This document shows, piece after piece, positions 30,853-40,472 of a stretch of DNA of 64,000 nucleotides. Source of the stretch: Quatrionicoccus australiensis (GTDB lineage Bacteria > Pseudomonadota > Gammaproteobacteria > Burkholderiales > Rhodocyclaceae); the NCBI RefSeq assembly GCF_020510425.1, contig NZ_JAHBAH010000001.1:3887001-3951000 (forward strand), written 5' to 3'. Every line of letters starts with the position of its first letter. The stretch's first letter is position 1. A program made the translations under genes and the position numbers. The notes below the pieces were generated by a model. That model had not been told where the DNA came from. It did no database searches and worked only from the letters and a program-made list of their open reading frames with translations.

Positions 30853-31560
30853 TCAGGCCAGTAGCAGAAAGACGGTCGGACGCCGCTCGATTTCGGGCGG
30901 CGTTTGTTTTTTCCACTGGGCAATTGTTTTGGTAATGACCGATTCGCCGGGCAGGGTCAGGTCGGTGGCGACGGTCAGGCGGGTTGCCGGCTGGCAGGTT
31001 TGCAGGACGGCATCGAACATGGCGCGGTTGCGATAAGGTGTTTCGATGAACAGCTGCGTCTGCATGCGCTTGCGCGATTCGGCCTCGAGTTCGCGCAGGG
31101 TCTTGCTGCGATCGGCTTCCTTGGCCGGCAGGTAACCCTGGAAGGCGAAGCGCTGGCCGTTCAGTCCCGAAGCCATCAGGGCGAGCAGAAGAGAGGATGG
31201 TCCGATCAGTGGCACGACCCGGATGTTTTCCTTTTGTGCCAGCGCAACAAGGTTGGCACCTGGGTCGGCGACGGCGGGGCAGCCTGCCTCGGAAAGCAGG
31301 CCGATGTCGTGGCCGGCGCGCAGCGGCTCAAGCAGGCGGTCGAGAGCTGCATCCTTTGTGTGTTCGTTCAGTTCCTCTAGCAAGAGTTCCTGCAGGGGTT
31401 TTGCTGTGCCGGCGGCTTTCAGGAAGGCGCGGGCCGTCTTTGCTTGCTCGACGACGAAGTGCGTCAGCGGGTGAATGACCGTCAGGACATTGGCCGGGAG
31501 TGACTCCTGCGGCGCGGTCGGGCCGAGCGGAACCGGGATCAGGTAGAGGGTGCCGGCCAT
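30853..31560 (-). CDS. RsmI-like SAM-dependent methyltransferase
   Basis: A 235-residue tetrapyrrole-methylase-fold protein. The start at 31560 gives the family opening AGTLYLIPVPLG. The SAM-site segments LLSEAGCPAVADPG and PLIGPSSLLLALMASGLNG match the RsmI group, which methylates C1402 of 16S rRNA. The chain is shorter than RsmI and lacks its AEDTR segment, so it may be a divergent paralogue with another target. Its ATG overlaps the maf stop by one base (TAATG), so it is translationally coupled to maf. Confidence 0.8.
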   Translation of the reverse strand: MAGTLYLIPVPLGPTAPQESLPANVLTVIHPLTHFVVEQAKTARAFLKAAGTAKPLQELLLEELNEHTKDAALDRLLEPLRAGHDIGLLSEAGCPAVADPGANLVALAQKENIRVVPLIGPSSLLLALMASGLNGQRFAFQGYLPAKEADRSKTLRELEAESRKRMQTQLFIETPYRNRAMFDAVLQTCQPATRLTVATDLTLPGESVITKTIAQWKKQTPPEIERRPTVFLLLA

Positions 31561-32141
31561 TATAGAATGCTGATGCCCTGGTTGCGCAACAGGTCGCACA
31601 GTGCGATCAGGGGCAGGCCGACCAGTGCATTCGGGTCGTCGCCTTGCATGCTGCTCAGCAGCGCGATACCGAGTCCTTCCGATTTGGCCGAGCCGGCACA
31701 GTTATAGGCGGGTTCGCGGCGCAGGTAATTTTCGATTTCGCTGTCGTTCAACTGGCGGAAACCGACCAGGGTCGGAATGCCGCGTACTTCGGCTTGTCCG
31801 GTGCGGGCGTTGTAGAGGCAGAGGCCGGTGAAGAAATTGACGGTTTTGCCGGAGAGGGCGCGCAGTTGCTCGACGGCGCGTTCGTGGTTGCCGGGTTTGC
31901 CATATATTTTGCCGTCGACCGTTGCGACTTGGTCGCTGCCGATGATCAGGGCGTCCGGGAATTCGCTGGCCACGGCGCGGGCCTTGGCTTCGGAGAGGCG
32001 CAGGGCGAGGCTTTCCGGCGATTCGTCGGGGAGCGGCGTTTCGTCGGTTTGCGGGTTGGCAACGGTAAAAGAAAGGCCGAGGCGGGCGAGGAGTTCGCGG
32101 CGATACGGCGAGGTTGAAGCGAGGATAATGGGTTGGGTCAT
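31560..32141 (-). CDS. Maf-like nucleotide pyrophosphatase, YceF type
   Basis: A 193-residue Maf/HAM1-fold enzyme. The start at 32141 gives [18 protein letters not shown]. The IIGSDQVA motif assigns it to the YceF subgroup (7-methyl-GTP pyrophosphatase) rather than YhdE, which has a GADT motif there. The TFYTG-like segment [10 protein letters not shown] also matches YceF. Its place next to yceD-rpmF-plsX is conserved with E. coli, but here it is on the opposite strand. Confidence 0.88.
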   Translation of the reverse strand: MTQPIILASTSPYRRELLARLGLSFTVANPQTDETPLPDESPESLALRLSEAKARAVASEFPDALIIGSDQVATVDGKIYGKPGNHERAVEQLRALSGKTVNFFTGLCLYNARTGQAEVRGIPTLVGFRQLNDSEIENYLRREPAYNCAGSAKSEGLGIALLSSMQGDDPNALVGLPLIALCDLLRNQGISIL

Positions 32142-32195
32142 GAAAGTTTCGTTACAACAAGGTGTTGCGCCGACTTCTTGAAGCAGCACTTTGTT

Positions 32196-32224
32196 TTGAC
32201 TTGGAAAGCCAAAAATAATATCAT
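32196..32224 (+). promoter_or_regulatory. Sigma-70 promoter of the yceD-rpmF-plsX-fab operon
   Basis: TTGACT (32196-32201), 17-bp spacer, TATCAT (32219-32224): five of six matches in each box. The predicted start near 32231 lies downstream of an ATG at 32133 and so favours the TTG at 32253 as the yceD start. Confidence 0.75.
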
Positions 32225-32252
32225 CTTGCGTTTAAGTCGCAACGGTTCAAGA

Positions 32253-32741
32253 TTGAAAAGGATTCCTGACGCTTTTGTGTTCGCCAAGGATGGGCGTGTT
32301 CTCGAAGGAGAGCTGGCCGTCGCGGACTTGGAACGCCTGCATGATCTGCTGGCAGAGGTGTCTGGAAGCGTTAGCTTCCGACTTCAAGGTTCCAAGGGTG
32401 AGCATGGAAAATATTTCCTGCAGCTGGAAGTTGGTGGGTTGCTCCCGCTGGCGTGTCAGCGTTGCCTGGAAGCGGTTCCTTTCGAGCTTGATGTCGATTG
32501 TCTTCTGGAGTTGCTTCCCGAGGGTGCCGACATGTCGCAAGACGAACTCGAAGACGACACCCGTGATTTCCTGCCGGTGGCAGGCGAACTGAGCGTGGCC
32601 GAATTGGTGGAGGATGAAATCCTCCTGGCCCTGCCGGTCGCGCCGCGGCACGAAAAATGTGGTTTGCCTGGCGCAGCCGGTTCTGGTGAGCGGATCAATC
32701 CGTTTGCTGTTCTGGGTGGGCTTAAAGGCAAGCCGAACTGA
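32253..32741 (+). CDS. yceD: YceD/DUF177 large-subunit rRNA accumulation protein
   Basis: A 162-residue DUF177 protein that affects 23S rRNA accumulation in homologues. The cysteine pair in LACQRCLEAVPFEL is the family hallmark, and the C-terminal GERINPFAVLGGLK segment is conserved. The start is a TTG at 32253 by my reading: an ATG at 32133 lies upstream of the predicted transcription start and overlaps maf, and no ATG occurs before the conserved region. No strong ribosome-binding site is visible, so the start is uncertain. First gene of the rpmF-plsX-fab operon. Confidence 0.85.
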   Translation: MKRIPDAFVFAKDGRVLEGELAVADLERLHDLLAEVSGSVSFRLQGSKGEHGKYFLQLEVGGLLPLACQRCLEAVPFELDVDCLLELLPEGADMSQDELEDDTRDFLPVAGELSVAELVEDEILLALPVAPRHEKCGLPGAAGSGERINPFAVLGGLKGKPN

Positions 32742-32759
32742 TTTTTTTGGAGTATTAAC

Positions 32760-32939
32760 ATGGCTGTTCAACAGAACAAAAAATCCCCGTCCAAGCGTGG
32801 CATGCATCGCGCCCATGATTTCCTGACCGTTGCTCCGCTGGCTGTCGAGCCGACGACCGGTGAGACGCACCTGCGTCACCACATCTCCCCGAACGGTTTC
32901 TACCGTGGCAAGAAGGTCCTGAAGGCCAAGGGCGAGTAA
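32760..32939 (+). CDS. rpmF: 50S ribosomal protein L32
   Basis: A 59-residue basic ribosomal protein. The conserved N-terminus [18 protein letters not shown] and a [15 protein letters not shown] segment identify L32. The usual zinc-binding cysteines are absent, so this is the zinc-free form. GGAG lies 9 bp before the ATG. The order yceD-rpmF-plsX is strongly conserved in Proteobacteria. Confidence 0.97.
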   Translation: MAVQQNKKSPSKRGMHRAHDFLTVAPLAVEPTTGETHLRHHISPNGFYRGKKVLKAKGE

Positions 32940-32993
32940 TCGTTCATTGAAAGGCAGGCGGTTCGTCTCGGACCGCCTGCCTTTTCTTTTGCC

Positions 32994-34025
32994 ATGACAG
33001 CCCGCATCGCCATTGATTGCATGGGGGGAGACCACGGTCCGTCAGTGACGGTTCCGGCGGCGCTCCGTTTTCTGGTGGAGCATTCGGCAGCGCAGCTCAT
33101 CCTGGTTGGTCAGGAGAGCGTTCTTCGCCCTTTGCTTGCTACCCAGGTCGATAATCCGCGTCTCCGCATCGTTCACGCCTCTGAGGTGGTGGGGATGGAT
33201 GAGTCGCCGGCGCTCGCCCTGCGCAACAAAAAAGACTCGTCCATGCGTGTCGCCATCAATCTCGTCAAGACTGGCGAGGCGGATGCCTGTGTCTCGGCCG
33301 GCAATACCGGTGCGTTGATGGCGATCTCGCGGTTCGTGCTGAAAATGCTGCCCGGGATTGATCGCCCGGCCATCTGTGCGCCGCTGCCCACCATCAATGG
33401 GCATACCCACATGCTTGATCTGGGGGCCAATGTCGATTGCGGTCCCGAGCATCTGCTGCAGTTCGGCATCATGGGGGCCATGCTGGTCGCGGCTATGGAG
33501 CACAAGGATCGCCCGACTGTTGGCTTGCTCAATATTGGCGAAGAAGAGATCAAGGGTAACGAGGTCGTCAAGGCGGCTGCCGAGTTGCTGCGCAATTCCG
33601 GTCTCAACTTCATCGGCAATGTTGAAGGTGACGGCATCTACAAGGGCGATGCCGATGTGGTCGTTTGTGACGGCTTTGTCGGCAACGTTGCGCTGAAAAC
33701 CTCGGAGGGGCTGGCCCAGATGCTGGGTTCGTCACTGCGCAGCGAGTTCAAGCGCAACTGGCTGACCAAACTGGCAGCCCTGATCGCGATCTCTGTCCTT
33801 AATAATTTCAAGCGGCGCTTTGATCATCGTCGATATAACGGTGCGATTTTGCTCGGCTTGAAAGGCATTTCCGTGAAAAGCCATGGGTCCGCCGACGAAT
33901 TGGCTTTTGGCAACGCGATCGGGCGTGCCTACGAGGCCGCCAAGAACCAGGTGGTTGAGCGTATTGCCGGGCGGATCGCTGAAATGACTACAACGGTGCC
34001 CGCGGGTGCCGGGGAGACTGTCTGA
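32994..34025 (+). CDS. plsX: Phosphate acyltransferase PlsX
   Basis: Converts acyl-ACP to acyl-phosphate for phospholipid synthesis. The 343-residue chain opens with [12 protein letters not shown], the family signature, and keeps [11 protein letters not shown] (~residue 100) and the [14 protein letters not shown] segment [13 protein letters not shown]. It ends directly at the fabH start. It links ACP-bound fatty acid synthesis to the membrane. Confidence 0.96.
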   Translation: MTARIAIDCMGGDHGPSVTVPAALRFLVEHSAAQLILVGQESVLRPLLATQVDNPRLRIVHASEVVGMDESPALALRNKKDSSMRVAINLVKTGEADACVSAGNTGALMAISRFVLKMLPGIDRPAICAPLPTINGHTHMLDLGANVDCGPEHLLQFGIMGAMLVAAMEHKDRPTVGLLNIGEEEIKGNEVVKAAAELLRNSGLNFIGNVEGDGIYKGDADVVVCDGFVGNVALKTSEGLAQMLGSSLRSEFKRNWLTKLAALIAISVLNNFKRRFDHRRYNGAILLGLKGISVKSHGSADELAFGNAIGRAYEAAKNQVVERIAGRIAEMTTTVPAGAGETV

Positions 34026-34985
34026 ATGTTTGCACGTCTGATTGGTACCGGTAGTTGTCTGCCTGGTAATCCCGTTAGCAACAATGACCTGGCGACGCGC
34101 GGCATCGATACCAACGATGAGTGGATCGTCACGCGTACCGGCATTCGCAGTCGCTATCTTGCCGAACCGGGCACCACTTCCAGTGAGCTTGGACTGGTTG
34201 CGGCGCAGCGTGCACTCGAGATGGCTGGTGTTGCTGCAAGCGATCTCGATCTGATCATTGTTGCTACCTCGACGCCTGATTTCATCTTTCCGAGCACGGC
34301 CTGTTTGATCCAGGGACGGCTGGGCAACAAGGGTGCCACGGCATTCGATGTCCAGGCGGTCTGTGCCGGTTTCACCTATGCACTCGGGATCGCCGAGAAG
34401 TTCATTCGCTCCGGTAGCCACAAAAAAGCCCTGGTGATCGGTGCCGAAGTCTTTTCGCGGATTCTCGACTGGCAGGATCGCGGCACCTGTGTGCTGTTTG
34501 GCGATGGTGCCGGTGCAGTCGTGCTGGAAGCGTCCGAGAAGCCGGGCATTCTGGCGACGGCGATGCATGCCGATGGTAGCCAGAGTGGCATCCTGAATGT
34601 GCCCGGTCAGATTTGTGGCGGTCAGGTGACAGGTGATCCATTCCTGCGCATGGATGGTCAGGCTGTTTTCAAGTTCGCGGTGCGCGTGCTGGCCGAGATC
34701 GCCGAGGAAGTTTGTCGCGATGCCGGTATTCAAACGGCTGATGTCGACTGGCTGATCCCGCACCAGGCAAATATTCGCATCATCGAGGCAACCGGCAAGA
34801 AATTGGGTATTGATCGCGAGAAGGTCATCGTCACGGTGGATCGTCACGGTAATACCTCGGCTGCTTCGGTGCCCTTGGCGCTCGACGAGGCGGTGCGCGA
34901 TGGTCGTATCCAGCGCGGCCAGAAAGTCCTGCTCGAGGGGGTTGGCGGCGGCTTTACCTGGGGCGCAGCCCTGCTCGAATTCTGA
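34026..34985 (+). CDS. fabH: 3-oxoacyl-ACP synthase III
   Basis: Starts fatty acid synthesis by condensing acetyl-CoA with malonyl-ACP. The catalytic triad is complete: Cys113 in [10 protein letters not shown], His in IPHQANIRI (~residue 244) and Asn in RHGNTSAAS (~274). The 319-residue length is normal. The ATG abuts the plsX stop codon, so the two are translationally coupled. Confidence 0.97.
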   Translation: MFARLIGTGSCLPGNPVSNNDLATRGIDTNDEWIVTRTGIRSRYLAEPGTTSSELGLVAAQRALEMAGVAASDLDLIIVATSTPDFIFPSTACLIQGRLGNKGATAFDVQAVCAGFTYALGIAEKFIRSGSHKKALVIGAEVFSRILDWQDRGTCVLFGDGAGAVVLEASEKPGILATAMHADGSQSGILNVPGQICGGQVTGDPFLRMDGQAVFKFAVRVLAEIAEEVCRDAGIQTADVDWLIPHQANIRIIEATGKKLGIDREKVIVTVDRHGNTSAASVPLALDEAVRDGRIQRGQKVLLEGVGGGFTWGAALLEF

Positions 34986-35001
34986 TAGAGGAGACCGCAG
35001 A

Positions 35002-35928
35002 ATGTCTTTTGCTTTCGTATTTCCTGGCCAGGGCTCGCAGAGCGTTGGCATGATGGCCGCCTATGGCGACGCCGCCGTGGTGCGTGCCACTTTCGATGAG
35101 GCTTCGGCTGCCTTGGGTGATGACCTGTGGGCGATGGTTGCCGAAGGTCCGGCAGAAGTGTTGACGCAAACGGTAAATACCCAGCCGGTGATGTTGACCG
35201 CTGGCATTGCTGCCTGGCGGCTGTGGCTGGAAAAGGGCGGGCGCAAGCCGGTCGTGCTGGCTGGGCATAGTCTTGGCGAGTATTCGGCGCTGGTCGCCGC
35301 CGGTGTCATCGAATTCAAGGATGCCGTGCCGCTGGTTCGTTTGCGCGCCGCCGCCATGCAGGAAGCCGTACCGGTCGGTACCGGTGCGATGGCTGCCGTG
35401 CTTGGTCTGGACAACGCCGGCATTGCTGCTGCATGTGCCGAAGCGGCGCAGGGCGAAGTGGTCGAGCCGGTCAACTTCAATGCCAATGGTCAAACGGTGA
35501 TCGCTGGCCACAAGGCTGCCGTCGAGCGTGCCATGGAGGCCTGCAAGGCGCGCGGTGCCAAGATGGCCAAGGCGCTGCCGGTTTCGGCGCCGTTCCATTC
35601 TTCCCTGATTCGTCCGGCTGCTGACAAGCTGGCGGCGCGTCTTGCCGAATTGGTTTTGAATGCGCCGCAGATTCCGGTCATCAACAATGTCGATGTTGCC
35701 ATCGAGAACGATCCGGCTCGCATCAAGGATGCGCTGATTCGTCAGGCCTACAATCCGGTGCGCTGGGTTGAGACCATTCAAGCGATGGCGGCACTGGGTG
35801 TGACGACTGTTGCCGAGTGTGGTCCTGGCAAGGTTCTGGCCGGTCTGACCAAGCGCTGTGCCGATGGTGTTGTCGGCGTGGCGCTGGCTGATGCCGCAGC
35901 CATCGAAGCCAATCTCGGTCTGGAGTAA
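35002..35928 (+). CDS. fabD: Malonyl-CoA:ACP transacylase
   Basis: Loads malonyl groups on ACP. The start at 35002 follows GAGGAGA and gives the family N-terminus FVFPGQGSQSVGM; the open frame further upstream overlaps fabH and is not used. The active serine is in GHSLGEYSAL (~residue 92) and the histidine in the SAPFHSSL segment (~200). Length is 308 residues. Confidence 0.97.
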   Translation: MSFAFVFPGQGSQSVGMMAAYGDAAVVRATFDEASAALGDDLWAMVAEGPAEVLTQTVNTQPVMLTAGIAAWRLWLEKGGRKPVVLAGHSLGEYSALVAAGVIEFKDAVPLVRLRAAAMQEAVPVGTGAMAAVLGLDNAGIAAACAEAAQGEVVEPVNFNANGQTVIAGHKAAVERAMEACKARGAKMAKALPVSAPFHSSLIRPAADKLAARLAELVLNAPQIPVINNVDVAIENDPARIKDALIRQAYNPVRWVETIQAMAALGVTTVAECGPGKVLAGLTKRCADGVVGVALADAAAIEANLGLE

Positions 35929-35931
35929 GTC

Positions 35932-36672
35932 ATGCTGAACGACAAGATTGCTCTGGTTTCCGGTGCGACGCGCGGCATTGGTCGTGCGATTGCCCTTGAG
36001 CTGGGTAAGTTGGGCGCAACGGTCATCGGTACGGCAACCAGCGAAGACGGTGCGGGCAAGATTTCCGCCTATCTCGCCGAGGCCGGCATCAAGGGCAAGG
36101 GTGTGGCGCTGGACGTCTGCAACGTCGCCCAGACCGACACGGTGCTTGCCGATGTGGCCAAGGAGTTTGGTGCCATTACGGTCCTCGTGAATAACGCCGG
36201 CATTACCCGCGACAACCTTGCCATGCGCATGGGTGACGACGAGTGGGATGCCGTGATCGATACCAATCTGAAAGCGGTGTTCCGTCTGTCGCGCGCTGTC
36301 ATGCGCGGCATGATGAAGGCGCGTTTCGGTCGTATCGTCAATATCACTTCGGTGGTTGGTTATTCCGGCAATGCCGGTCAGGCCAACTACTGTGCTGCCA
36401 AGGCAGGCGTGGCGGGGATGACCCGTTCGCTGGCCCGCGAGCTGGGCAGCCGCAATATTACGGTCAACTGTGTTGCACCGGGCTTTATCGCCACTGACAT
36501 GACGCACGCGCTGACCGAGGAGCAGAAACAAGCCATGCTTGCTTCCATTCCGCTCGGCCGTGCCGGAACACCGGAAGATATCGCCGGTGCTGTCGGTTTT
36601 CTCGTATCCCCGACTGCGGCTTATGTCACCGGCACAACCGTGCATGTGAATGGCGGCATGTTCATGGATTGA
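35932..36672 (+). CDS. fabG: 3-oxoacyl-ACP reductase
   Basis: NADPH-dependent short-chain dehydrogenase of the elongation cycle, 246 residues. The cofactor loop is SGATRGIGRAIA (residues ~10-21), followed by NNAGITRDN. The catalytic Ser, Tyr and Lys lie in NITSVVGYSGNAGQANYCAAKAG (Ser ~137, Tyr ~150, Lys ~154). It begins three bases after fabD. Confidence 0.97.
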   Translation: MLNDKIALVSGATRGIGRAIALELGKLGATVIGTATSEDGAGKISAYLAEAGIKGKGVALDVCNVAQTDTVLADVAKEFGAITVLVNNAGITRDNLAMRMGDDEWDAVIDTNLKAVFRLSRAVMRGMMKARFGRIVNITSVVGYSGNAGQANYCAAKAGVAGMTRSLARELGSRNITVNCVAPGFIATDMTHALTEEQKQAMLASIPLGRAGTPEDIAGAVGFLVSPTAAYVTGTTVHVNGGMFMD

Positions 36673-36692
36673 TTTCCCGAAGCTCCGGCTTT

Positions 36693-36701
36693 TGGTAAAA
36701 T
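36693..36701 (+). promoter_or_regulatory. Extended -10 promoter candidate for acpP
   Basis: TGGTAAAAT (TG-N-TAAAAT) with no good -35, 45 bp upstream of acpP. A small hairpin CCCC-TGA-GGGG (36721-36731) lies between it and the AAGGAG ribosome-binding site. A separate acpP promoter would explain the usual high acpP expression. Confidence 0.45.
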
Positions 36702-36745
36702 TCACCTGTTTTTTTTCGTACCCCTGAGGGGAAGGAGTTTTTCTA

Positions 36746-36982
36746 ATGGATAACATCGTAGAGCGCGTCAAGAAGATCGTCGCCGAGCAACTGGGCGTGA
36801 ACGAAGCGGACATCAAGAACGAGTCCTCCTTTGTGGACGATTTGGGCGCTGATTCCCTGGACACCGTTGAGCTGGTCATGGCTCTGGAAGAGGAATTCGA
36901 GACCGAAATCCCTGACGACCAAGCTGAAAAGATCACGACGGTTCAACAGGCTGTCGATTTCATCCTCGCCAACAAGAAGTAA
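36746..36982 (+). CDS. acpP: Acyl carrier protein
   Basis: A 78-residue acidic helical carrier. The phosphopantetheine attachment site is Ser37 in [13 protein letters not shown]. The holo-ACP synthase that modifies it is encoded at 49228-49605. It lies between fabG and fabF as in E. coli, with a strong AAGGAG site. Confidence 0.98.
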   Translation: MDNIVERVKKIVAEQLGVNEADIKNESSFVDDLGADSLDTVELVMALEEEFETEIPDDQAEKITTVQQAVDFILANKK

Positions 36983-37003
36983 TTCAATTCTCGTTGACCC
37001 AGG

Positions 37004-37030
37004 CAAGGCCGGCCCCCATGGCCGGCCTTG
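37004..37030 (+). other. Stem-loop between acpP and fabF
   Basis: A 10-bp perfect stem (CAAGGCCGGC / GCCGGCCTTG) with a 7-nt loop. Only scattered T follow (CTACTTTTGC), so it may protect the acpP mRNA 3' end or attenuate fabF rather than fully terminate. Confidence 0.55.
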
Positions 37031-37054
37031 CTACTTTTGCTTTCGGAGTGCACC

Positions 37055-38290
37055 TTGGCACGTCGCAGAGTCGTAATCACCGGTCTGGGCATCGTTAGCC
37101 CGGTCGGAAATACCGTCGAAGAAGCCTGGCAGAATATTCTGGCTGGCCGCTCCGGCATCGCCCACGTCACCAAGTTCGATACGTCTACCTTCCCGGTCCA
37201 GATTGCCGGCGAAGTAAAGAACTTTGACATCACTAATTATATTTCGGCCAAAGACGCCCGGCGCATGGATGACTTTATCCATTTCGGCCTGGCGGCTGGC
37301 ATTCAGGCCGTGCGTGACGCCGGTCTGGACAAGGAAAATGTGGTCGACCTCGAGCGTGTCGGTGTCGCCATCGGTTCCGGTATCGGCGGTCTGCCGCTGA
37401 TCGAGGCAACCCAGGTCGAATACGCCGCCGGCGGCATTCGCAAGGTTTCGCCGTTCTTCGTTCCCGGTTCGATCATCAACATGATTTCCGGCAACCTGTC
37501 GATCCAGTTTGGTTTCAAGGGCCCGAATATCGCCCTGGTTTCCGCCTGCACGACGGGTACGCACTCGATCGGTGATGCTGCCCGTATCATCGAGTACGGT
37601 GATGCCGACGTGATGGTTGCCGGTGGTGCCGAATCGACCGTTTCGCCGCTAGGCATGGGCGGTTTCTGTGCGGCACGCGCGCTGTCTACCCGCAACGATG
37701 ATCCGACCACGGCCAGTCGTCCGTGGGACAAGGATCGTGACGGTTTCGTGCTGGGCGAGGGTGCCGGGGTCATGGTTCTCGAAGAGTACGAGCATGCCAA
37801 GGCCCGTGGCGCCAAGATCTACGCCGAACTGGCTGGTTATGGCATGAGTGGCGATGCTTATCACATCACCGCGCCGAATACCGACGGTCCGCGTCGTTCG
37901 ATGCTCAATGCGCTCAAGAATGCCGGTGTCGCCCCGGGCGATGTCCAGTATCTGAATGCGCACGGTACGTCTACGCCGCTCGGTGACAAGAACGAAACCG
38001 AGGCGGTCAAGCAGGCCTTTGGTGAAGCGGCCTACAAGCTGGTGGTCAATTCGACGAAGTCGATGACCGGCCATCTGCTGGGCGGTGCGGGGGGGATCGA
38101 GTCGCTGTTTACGGTGCTCGCCATCCACAACCAGATTTCGCCGCCGACCATCAACATCTTCAATCAGGATCCGGAGTGTGACCTGGATTACTGTGCCAAC
38201 GCGGCACGCCCGATGCAGATTGATGTCGCGCTGAAGAACAACTTCGGCTTCGGCGGAACCAACGGTTCGCTGGTTTTCAAGCGCATCTGA
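37055..38290 (+). CDS. fabF: 3-oxoacyl-ACP synthase II
   Basis: Chain-elongating condensing enzyme, 411 residues. I place the start at TTG 37055, preceded by GGAG (37045-37048) and giving [11 protein letters not shown], the family N-terminus. The catalytic cysteine is in [12 protein letters not shown] (~residue 163) and the two histidines are in [11 protein letters not shown] (~303) and [13 protein letters not shown] (~340). The rare TTG start and the hairpin upstream may tune its level below that of acpP. Confidence 0.96.
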   Translation: MARRRVVITGLGIVSPVGNTVEEAWQNILAGRSGIAHVTKFDTSTFPVQIAGEVKNFDITNYISAKDARRMDDFIHFGLAAGIQAVRDAGLDKENVVDLERVGVAIGSGIGGLPLIEATQVEYAAGGIRKVSPFFVPGSIINMISGNLSIQFGFKGPNIALVSACTTGTHSIGDAARIIEYGDADVMVAGGAESTVSPLGMGGFCAARALSTRNDDPTTASRPWDKDRDGFVLGEGAGVMVLEEYEHAKARGAKIYAELAGYGMSGDAYHITAPNTDGPRRSMLNALKNAGVAPGDVQYLNAHGTSTPLGDKNETEAVKQAFGEAAYKLVVNSTKSMTGHLLGGAGGIESLFTVLAIHNQISPPTINIFNQDPECDLDYCANAARPMQIDVALKNNFGFGGTNGSLVFKRI

Positions 38291-38311
38291 TTTAGCGTTT
38301 GGGATAGAGCG

Positions 38312-38746
38312 GTGCAGTTTCCGATCACCATCGGACTGCACCGTTCGCGTTTTCTGGTCGGCGCTTTTGTTTTTCTGGTTTTGCTGACCATCCTGGTTTT
38401 ATTCCTTTTTCAGCGGTCGACCGCTATTTTTGCGGCAATTTCCCTGCTGGCAGCCGTGCTGCTTGCCTGGCTGTGGCGCTATCGCCAACCCTGTTGTCCG
38501 GCGATCCGTCTTGAGGCGAACGGGGTGATTTCCCTGCCGAGCGGCGATGGCGAGTTCGCGGCTGCGCAACTCCTTCCCGGCGCAACGGTGCATCCCTGGT
38601 TGACCGTATTGCGCCTGCGGAGTGTGGCCGGGCGCGTCTGCATCCTGTGCTTGACGGTCGACAGCCTGAAAAGGGAAGATTTCCGCCGGCTCAGGGTGTT
38701 CCTGCGCTGGCGGGCGGATTTCAGCGGCGCGGACGACGCCGCTTGA
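38312..38746 (+). CDS. YgfX-like inner-membrane protein
   Basis: A 144-residue membrane protein with a GTG start. Two transmembrane helices at ~16-34 and ~38-56 are followed by a ~85-residue soluble domain. Size, topology and the [17 protein letters not shown] segment match the YgfX/CptA-like family (called a toxin or SdhE partner in E. coli). A place between fabF and nadB is common in Betaproteobacteria. An AGCGGTCGACCGCT palindrome lies inside the end of the first helix coding region. Its 3' end overlaps the convergent nadB by 26 bases. Confidence 0.65.
   Translation: MQFPITIGLHRSRFLVGAFVFLVLLTILVLFLFQRSTAIFAAISLLAAVLLAWLWRYRQPCCPAIRLEANGVISLPSGDGEFAAAQLLPGATVHPWLTVLRLRSVAGRVCILCLTVDSLKREDFRRLRVFLRWRADFSGADDAA
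38412..38425. repeat. Second copy of the AGCGGTCGACCGCT palindrome
   Basis: An exact 14-base match to the core of the 17100-17131 palindrome, again with a T-run on the left and a T/A-rich right flank. It encodes residues of the YgfX-like protein. Confidence 0.6.
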
Positions 38747-40298
38747 GCACGGTGTTTTTTGCCTTGGGCAGCATTTCCGGATAGTCGCGGGAGTAGTGCA
38801 GGCCGCGGCTTTCCTTGCGCTGCATGGCGCAGCGGACAATCAGATCGGCCGTGAATACCAGGTTGCGCAGCTCGATCAGGTCGTGGCTGACCCGGAAATT
38901 GGCGTAGAACTCGTCGATTTCTCGCATCAGCAGGCCGATCCGGTGCTTGGCGCGTTTCAGGCGCTTGGTGGTGCGCACGATGCCGACGTAGTCCCACATG
39001 AAGCGGCGCAGTTCGTCCCAGTTGTGCGAGATGACGACTTCCTCGTCGGCGTCGGTGACGCGGCTTTCGTCCCAGCGCGGCAGCGCCGGTTGTTTTCCGG
39101 TTTTGCTGGCGAGAATGTCGTTGACCGCTGCCTCGGAAAAAATCAGGCATTCGAGCAGCGAGTTCGAAGCCAGACGATTGGCGCCGTGCAGGCCGGTGCA
39201 TGAGGCTTCGCCGGCAACGTACAGTCCGGCCACGTCGGTGCGGCCCTTGAGGTCGCTGACGATGCCGCCACAGGTGTAGTGGGCGGCCGGGACGACGGGA
39301 ATCGGGTCGCAGGCGATATCGATGCCGAGTTCCAGGCAACGCGCATGGATATTCGGGAAGTGCTCGCGGATGAAATCCTCGCCTTTGTGCGAGATGTCGA
39401 GATAGACGCAGTCGATGCCGCGTTTTTTCATTTCGAAATCGATGGCACGGGCGACGATGTCGCGCGGGGCGAGTTCGGCCCTTTCGTCATGCTCGAGCAT
39501 GAAGCGTGTGCCGTCGGGCAGGCGGAGCAGGCCGCCTTCGCCGCGTACCGCTTCGGAAATCAGGAAGGACTTGGCCTGCGGGTGGTACAGGCAGGTCGGA
39601 TGGAACTGGATGAATTCCATGTTCGAAACGCGGCAGCCGGCGCGGTAGGCCATGGCGATGCCGTCGCCGGTCGAGGTGTCGGGATTGGTCGTGTAGAGAT
39701 AGACCTTGCCGGCGCCGCCGGTGGCAATCAGCGTATTCGCTGCGCTGACGGTAATGACCTCGCCGCTGCGGCTGTTCAGGACGTAGGCGCCGAAGCAGCG
39801 ATTTTCGCCGGTGCCCAGCTTGTCGCCGGTGATCAGGTCGATTGCGATATGGTGTTCGAGAACGGTGATGTTCGGGGTGGCGCGGACTTGCTTGGTCAGC
39901 GTGTCCTGCACGGCCAGGCCGGTCGCGTCGGCGACGTGAATGACGCGGCGGGCGCTGTGGCCGCCTTCGCGGGTCAGGTGGTAACCCGCTTCATCCTTGG
40001 TGAAGGGGACGCCTTGCTCGATCAGCCATTCGATGGCGTGGCGGCCGTTTTCGACGACGAAACGGGTGGCGGGCTCATCGTTGAGCCAGGCGCCGGCAAC
40101 CAGTGTGTCCTGGATGTGGGCTTCAATGGAGTCCTTGCTGTCGAGAACCGCAGCGATGCCGCCCTGGGCCCAGCCAGACGCCGAGTCTTCGAGGTTGCGT
40201 TTGCTGATTAGTCCAACCCGGCAATGCTTGGCCAGGCGAAGGGCGGCGGATTGGCCGGCCAGACCGCTGCCAATAATCAGGACATCAAAATTCTGCAC
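38721..40298 (-). CDS. nadB: L-aspartate oxidase
   Basis: FAD enzyme that makes iminoaspartate for NAD synthesis. I choose the GTG at 40298, right before the FAD motif [18 protein letters not shown]; an upstream ATG at 40358 would add 20 atypical residues. From there the protein has 525 residues. The [12 protein letters not shown] segment and the substrate region with EFIQFHPT and HYTCGGI are as in NadB, distinguishing it from succinate dehydrogenase. nadA and nadC are not in the window. It diverges from rpoE. Confidence 0.93.
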   Translation of the reverse strand: MQNFDVLIIGSGLAGQSAALRLAKHCRVGLISKRNLEDSASGWAQGGIAAVLDSKDSIEAHIQDTLVAGAWLNDEPATRFVVENGRHAIEWLIEQGVPFTKDEAGYHLTREGGHSARRVIHVADATGLAVQDTLTKQVRATPNITVLEHHIAIDLITGDKLGTGENRCFGAYVLNSRSGEVITVSAANTLIATGGAGKVYLYTTNPDTSTGDGIAMAYRAGCRVSNMEFIQFHPTCLYHPQAKSFLISEAVRGEGGLLRLPDGTRFMLEHDERAELAPRDIVARAIDFEMKKRGIDCVYLDISHKGEDFIREHFPNIHARCLELGIDIACDPIPVVPAAHYTCGGIVSDLKGRTDVAGLYVAGEASCTGLHGANRLASNSLLECLIFSEAAVNDILASKTGKQPALPRWDESRVTDADEEVVISHNWDELRRFMWDYVGIVRTTKRLKRAKHRIGLLMREIDEFYANFRVSHDLIELRNLVFTADLIVRCAMQRKESRGLHYSRDYPEMLPKAKNTVLKRRRPRR

Positions 40299-40381
40299 GG
40301 CTGTTCTCTTGAAGGGTAATTGTTTTGCTCGAAATATAGCATGTGAAAAACGATTCATCCCGTTACAGAGTGTCACAATTA

Positions 40382-40399
40382 AGGATAATTACCTATCCT
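40382..40399. promoter_or_regulatory. Inverted repeat in the nadB-rpoE divergent region
   Basis: AGGATA-N6-TATCCT (40382-40399), a perfect 6-6-6 inverted repeat, 17 bp before a TATACT -10-like box (40420-40425) facing rpoE. It may be an operator; no known operator is recognised. Confidence 0.35.
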
Positions 40400-40472
40400 C
40401 TGCCCGAAATGGGCTGCGTTATACTGCGGCCCACAAACAGACCAATGAATATCCCCAGGGAACCCACAATCC

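Noticed and set aside
34954..36936. 660-codon minus-strand open frame through fabD, fabG and acpP
   Set aside because: Antisense of the fab operon; no ribosome-binding site and no recognisable domain.
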